In this document: positions 62,512-64,000 of the stretch, one piece after another
Position numbering within the stretch: position 1 is the first letter of the stretch
Layout of the letters: every line of letters starts with the position of its first letter
NCBI RefSeq assembly: GCF_003854965.1
Contig: NZ_RQPI01000008.1
Coordinates: 124,001 to 188,000, forward strand
Direction of reading: 5' to 3'
From: Paenibacillus rhizophilus
GTDB lineage: Bacteria; Bacillota; Bacilli; Paenibacillales; Paenibacillaceae
DNA: 64,000 nucleotides
Position numbers and translations under genes: made by a program
Notes under the pieces: model-generated
Database searches by the model: none
What the model was told of the DNA's origin: nothing
Seen by the model: the letters and a program-made list of their open reading frames with translations, nothing else

Positions 62512-63714
62512 ATGAAAAAGAACATACTGTTCGTCATGCCCAGTCTGTCCGCCGGTGGAGGAGAAAAAAGCTTGGTTAATTTGCTCTCCCAGATTGATTT
62601 CGAGAAATATGCCGTCGACCTGTTCCTCTTCAACCACGAAGGGATTTTTATGGAGTTCCTGCCCAAAGAGGTAAATGTGCTGCCGCTTCCGGAGAGCTTC
62701 AGGCTGTTCAATTTGCCGCTTGCCCGTTCCGTCAAGGAGCTGGTGCTCCGGCAAAAGCTCCCTCTAGCATACAGCCGGGCGATGTTTGCTTTCAAGAATG
62801 CCACCTCGCAGAGCCGCGCGGTTACCGAGCAATACAGCTGGAAGTATATTTCAAGGTCGGTGGAGCCCTTGGAGAAACGATACGATGTTGCTATCGGCTT
62901 CCTTGAAAAGACTTCTACTTATTTCTGCGTCGATAAAGTGAGCGCTGTCAAAAAGATCGGCTGGGTTCACATCGATTATGACAAACTGGGCATGGACCCG
63001 GAGTTTGACAAAGGGTATTTTCAGCGGCTGGATCACATTGTCACGGTATCGGAGGAATGCGCCGACATTCTCGGCAGACGGTTTCCGGAGCAGCGGCACA
63101 AAATTGAATTGATCTACAATATCATCTCCCCGAGAATCATCCGGCAAATGGCCGATCAGGCCAAAGGAGACGTGTACGGACGGTCCGGGAATGAAATCGT
63201 GATTCTTTCCATTGGCCGCCTGCATCCCCAGAAGGGTTACGAATTGGCGATTGCGGCTTGCAAGCTCTTGGTAACCCAAGGATACAATATCCGCTGGAAT
63301 ATTATTGGAAGCGGAGAGGAGAAGGCCAAGCTGACAAGGCTCATCCGGGAGAACGGTCTGGAGAAGAATTTCAAGCTGCTGGGGCTGATGACCAATCCGT
63401 ACTCCTATATCAAACATGCCGACTTCTATGTGCAGACCTCCCGGTTCGAGGGCAAATCCATTGCCATTGATGAGGCGAAAATCCTGAATAAACCGATTCT
63501 TGTCACCAATTTCAGCACCGCCAAGGATCAGATTAGGCATGAGCATAACGGCTTGATTGCCTCAATGAATCCGGAGGATATCGCCCGCGGAATCATGCGG
63601 CTGATTGAGGACCCGGAGCTGAGAACCCGGCTGTCCCGCAATCTTTCCCGGGAGAAGCTGGGCACGGAGGAAGAGATCGATAAACTTTATAAGCTTGTAG
63701 GTGAGGCGCAATGA
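62512..63714 (+). CDS. Glycosyltransferase, GT4
   Basis: A 400-residue GT-B transferase beginning KKNILFVMPSLSAGGGEKSL, a GGxEKSL acceptor-loop as in the neighbouring GT4 genes. Donor-domain: VILSIGRLHPQKGYELAIAA, NIIGSGEEKAKLT, QTSRFEGKSIAIDEAKILNK. The ATG at 62512 is preferred; a GTG at 62500 overlaps the preceding stop. The next gene overlaps by four bases. Confidence 0.87.
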   Translation: MKKNILFVMPSLSAGGGEKSLVNLLSQIDFEKYAVDLFLFNHEGIFMEFLPKEVNVLPLPESFRLFNLPLARSVKELVLRQKLPLAYSRAMFAFKNATSQSRAVTEQYSWKYISRSVEPLEKRYDVAIGFLEKTSTYFCVDKVSAVKKIGWVHIDYDKLGMDPEFDKGYFQRLDHIVTVSEECADILGRRFPEQRHKIELIYNIISPRIIRQMADQAKGDVYGRSGNEIVILSIGRLHPQKGYELAIAACKLLVTQGYNIRWNIIGSGEEKAKLTRLIRENGLEKNFKLLGLMTNPYSYIKHADFYVQTSRFEGKSIAIDEAKILNKPILVTNFSTAKDQIRHEHNGLIASMNPEDIARGIMRLIEDPELRTRLSRNLSREKLGTEEEIDKLYKLVGEAQ

Positions 63715-64000
63715 AGAAGAAGCTGCTGTTCATTATGAATAATCTTCACTGCGGCGGCGCGGAGAAGTCCCTGATTTCTCTGCTGCAGACATTGGATTAT
63801 TCCCGCTACGAGGTCGACCTGTTTCTGTTCAGGCATGAGGGCTTGTTCATGTCCCAGATTCCGGGGTCCGTGAATTTGATGAAACCGCCTCCGGATAATC
63901 TTTACTTTAATATGTCGATCAAAACGGCGTTCGCCGACTGCTTCCGTAAAGGCAAGATCAAGGTGGCCCTTGCCCGGCTGTTCGCGCAGTACATCTTTGT
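63711..64000 (+). CDS. Glycosyltransferase, GT4 (partial, runs off the window)
   Basis: The first 96 codons of a further GT4 transferase: KKKLLFIMNNLHCGGAEKSL, then DYSRYEVDLFLFRHEGLF. It is clearly a paralogue of the two GT4 genes before it. Coupled to the preceding gene by an ATGA overlap. The EPS operon therefore continues past the right edge, where a flippase may be found. Confidence 0.85.
   Translation, partial: MKKKLLFIMNNLHCGGAEKSLISLLQTLDYSRYEVDLFLFRHEGLFMSQIPGSVNLMKPPPDNLYFNMSIKTAFADCFRKGKIKVALARLFAQYIF

Overview
The window looks like a chromosomal segment of a Paenibacillus-type Firmicute of moderate GC content. Signs are strong AGGAGG-type ribosome binding sites, frequent TTG and GTG starts, an S-layer-homology (SLH) surface protein, a catabolic acetolactate synthase/decarboxylase pair, a Bacillales Hol_Tox-type toxin peptide, and an exopolysaccharide locus laid out like the Bacillus eps operon. 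This is inferred from gene content only. No rRNA, tRNA, CRISPR array or intact insertion sequence was seen.

Region 1 (1-19 kb) is a mixed housekeeping and accessory stretch. It holds a broken NERD gene, a methyltransferase, an HD-GYP protein, RlmD, a DNA-alkylation-repair-like protein, a sorbosone-dehydrogenase-like protein, a type I toxin-antitoxin module missed by ORF finding, a LysR/EamA divergent pair, an SDR/TetR divergent pair with a tandem 18-bp repeat between them, a 1120-residue multicopper oxidase with fibronectin domains, and a run of small genes and gene remnants. Region 2 (19-29 kb) holds an orphan pair of nitrogenase-component-1-like genes (D-like then K-like) with its own consensus promoter and no NifH or cofactor gene nearby, then alsS-alsD, a malic enzyme and an acyl-CoA synthetase.

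Region 3 (29-37.9 kb) looks like a non-canonical RiPP (lasso-peptide-like) locus: AMP-ligase, membrane acyltransferase, asparagine-synthetase-like lasso cyclase, HPr-kinase-like peptide kinase, a 44-residue precursor with a lasso-type leader and C-terminal Ser, an ABC exporter on the opposite strand, and a small secreted protein. The usual lasso B1 (RRE) and B2 (leader peptidase) genes are not in the window. Region 4 (37.9-64 kb) is a surface and exopolysaccharide region: two paralogous beta-helix proteins (one SLH-anchored, one freely secreted) and a long EPS gene set (chain-length/tyrosine kinase module, 4,6-dehydratase, glycosyltransferases, EpsG-like polymerase, priming transferase, aminotransferase, acetyltransferases, pyruvyl transferase), continuing past the right edge.

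Regions 3 and 4 share a 16-bp dyad, GTTCTTTATAAAGAAC and close variants, upstream of at least six transcription units. It matches the Bacillus SinR operator (GTTCTYT half-sites as an inverted repeat). In the EPS promoter one dyad exactly fills the 17-bp spacer between TTGACA and TAAAAT. The simplest reading is one biofilm-type regulon that controls EPS, beta-helix surface proteins, a small secreted protein and the RiPP locus together.
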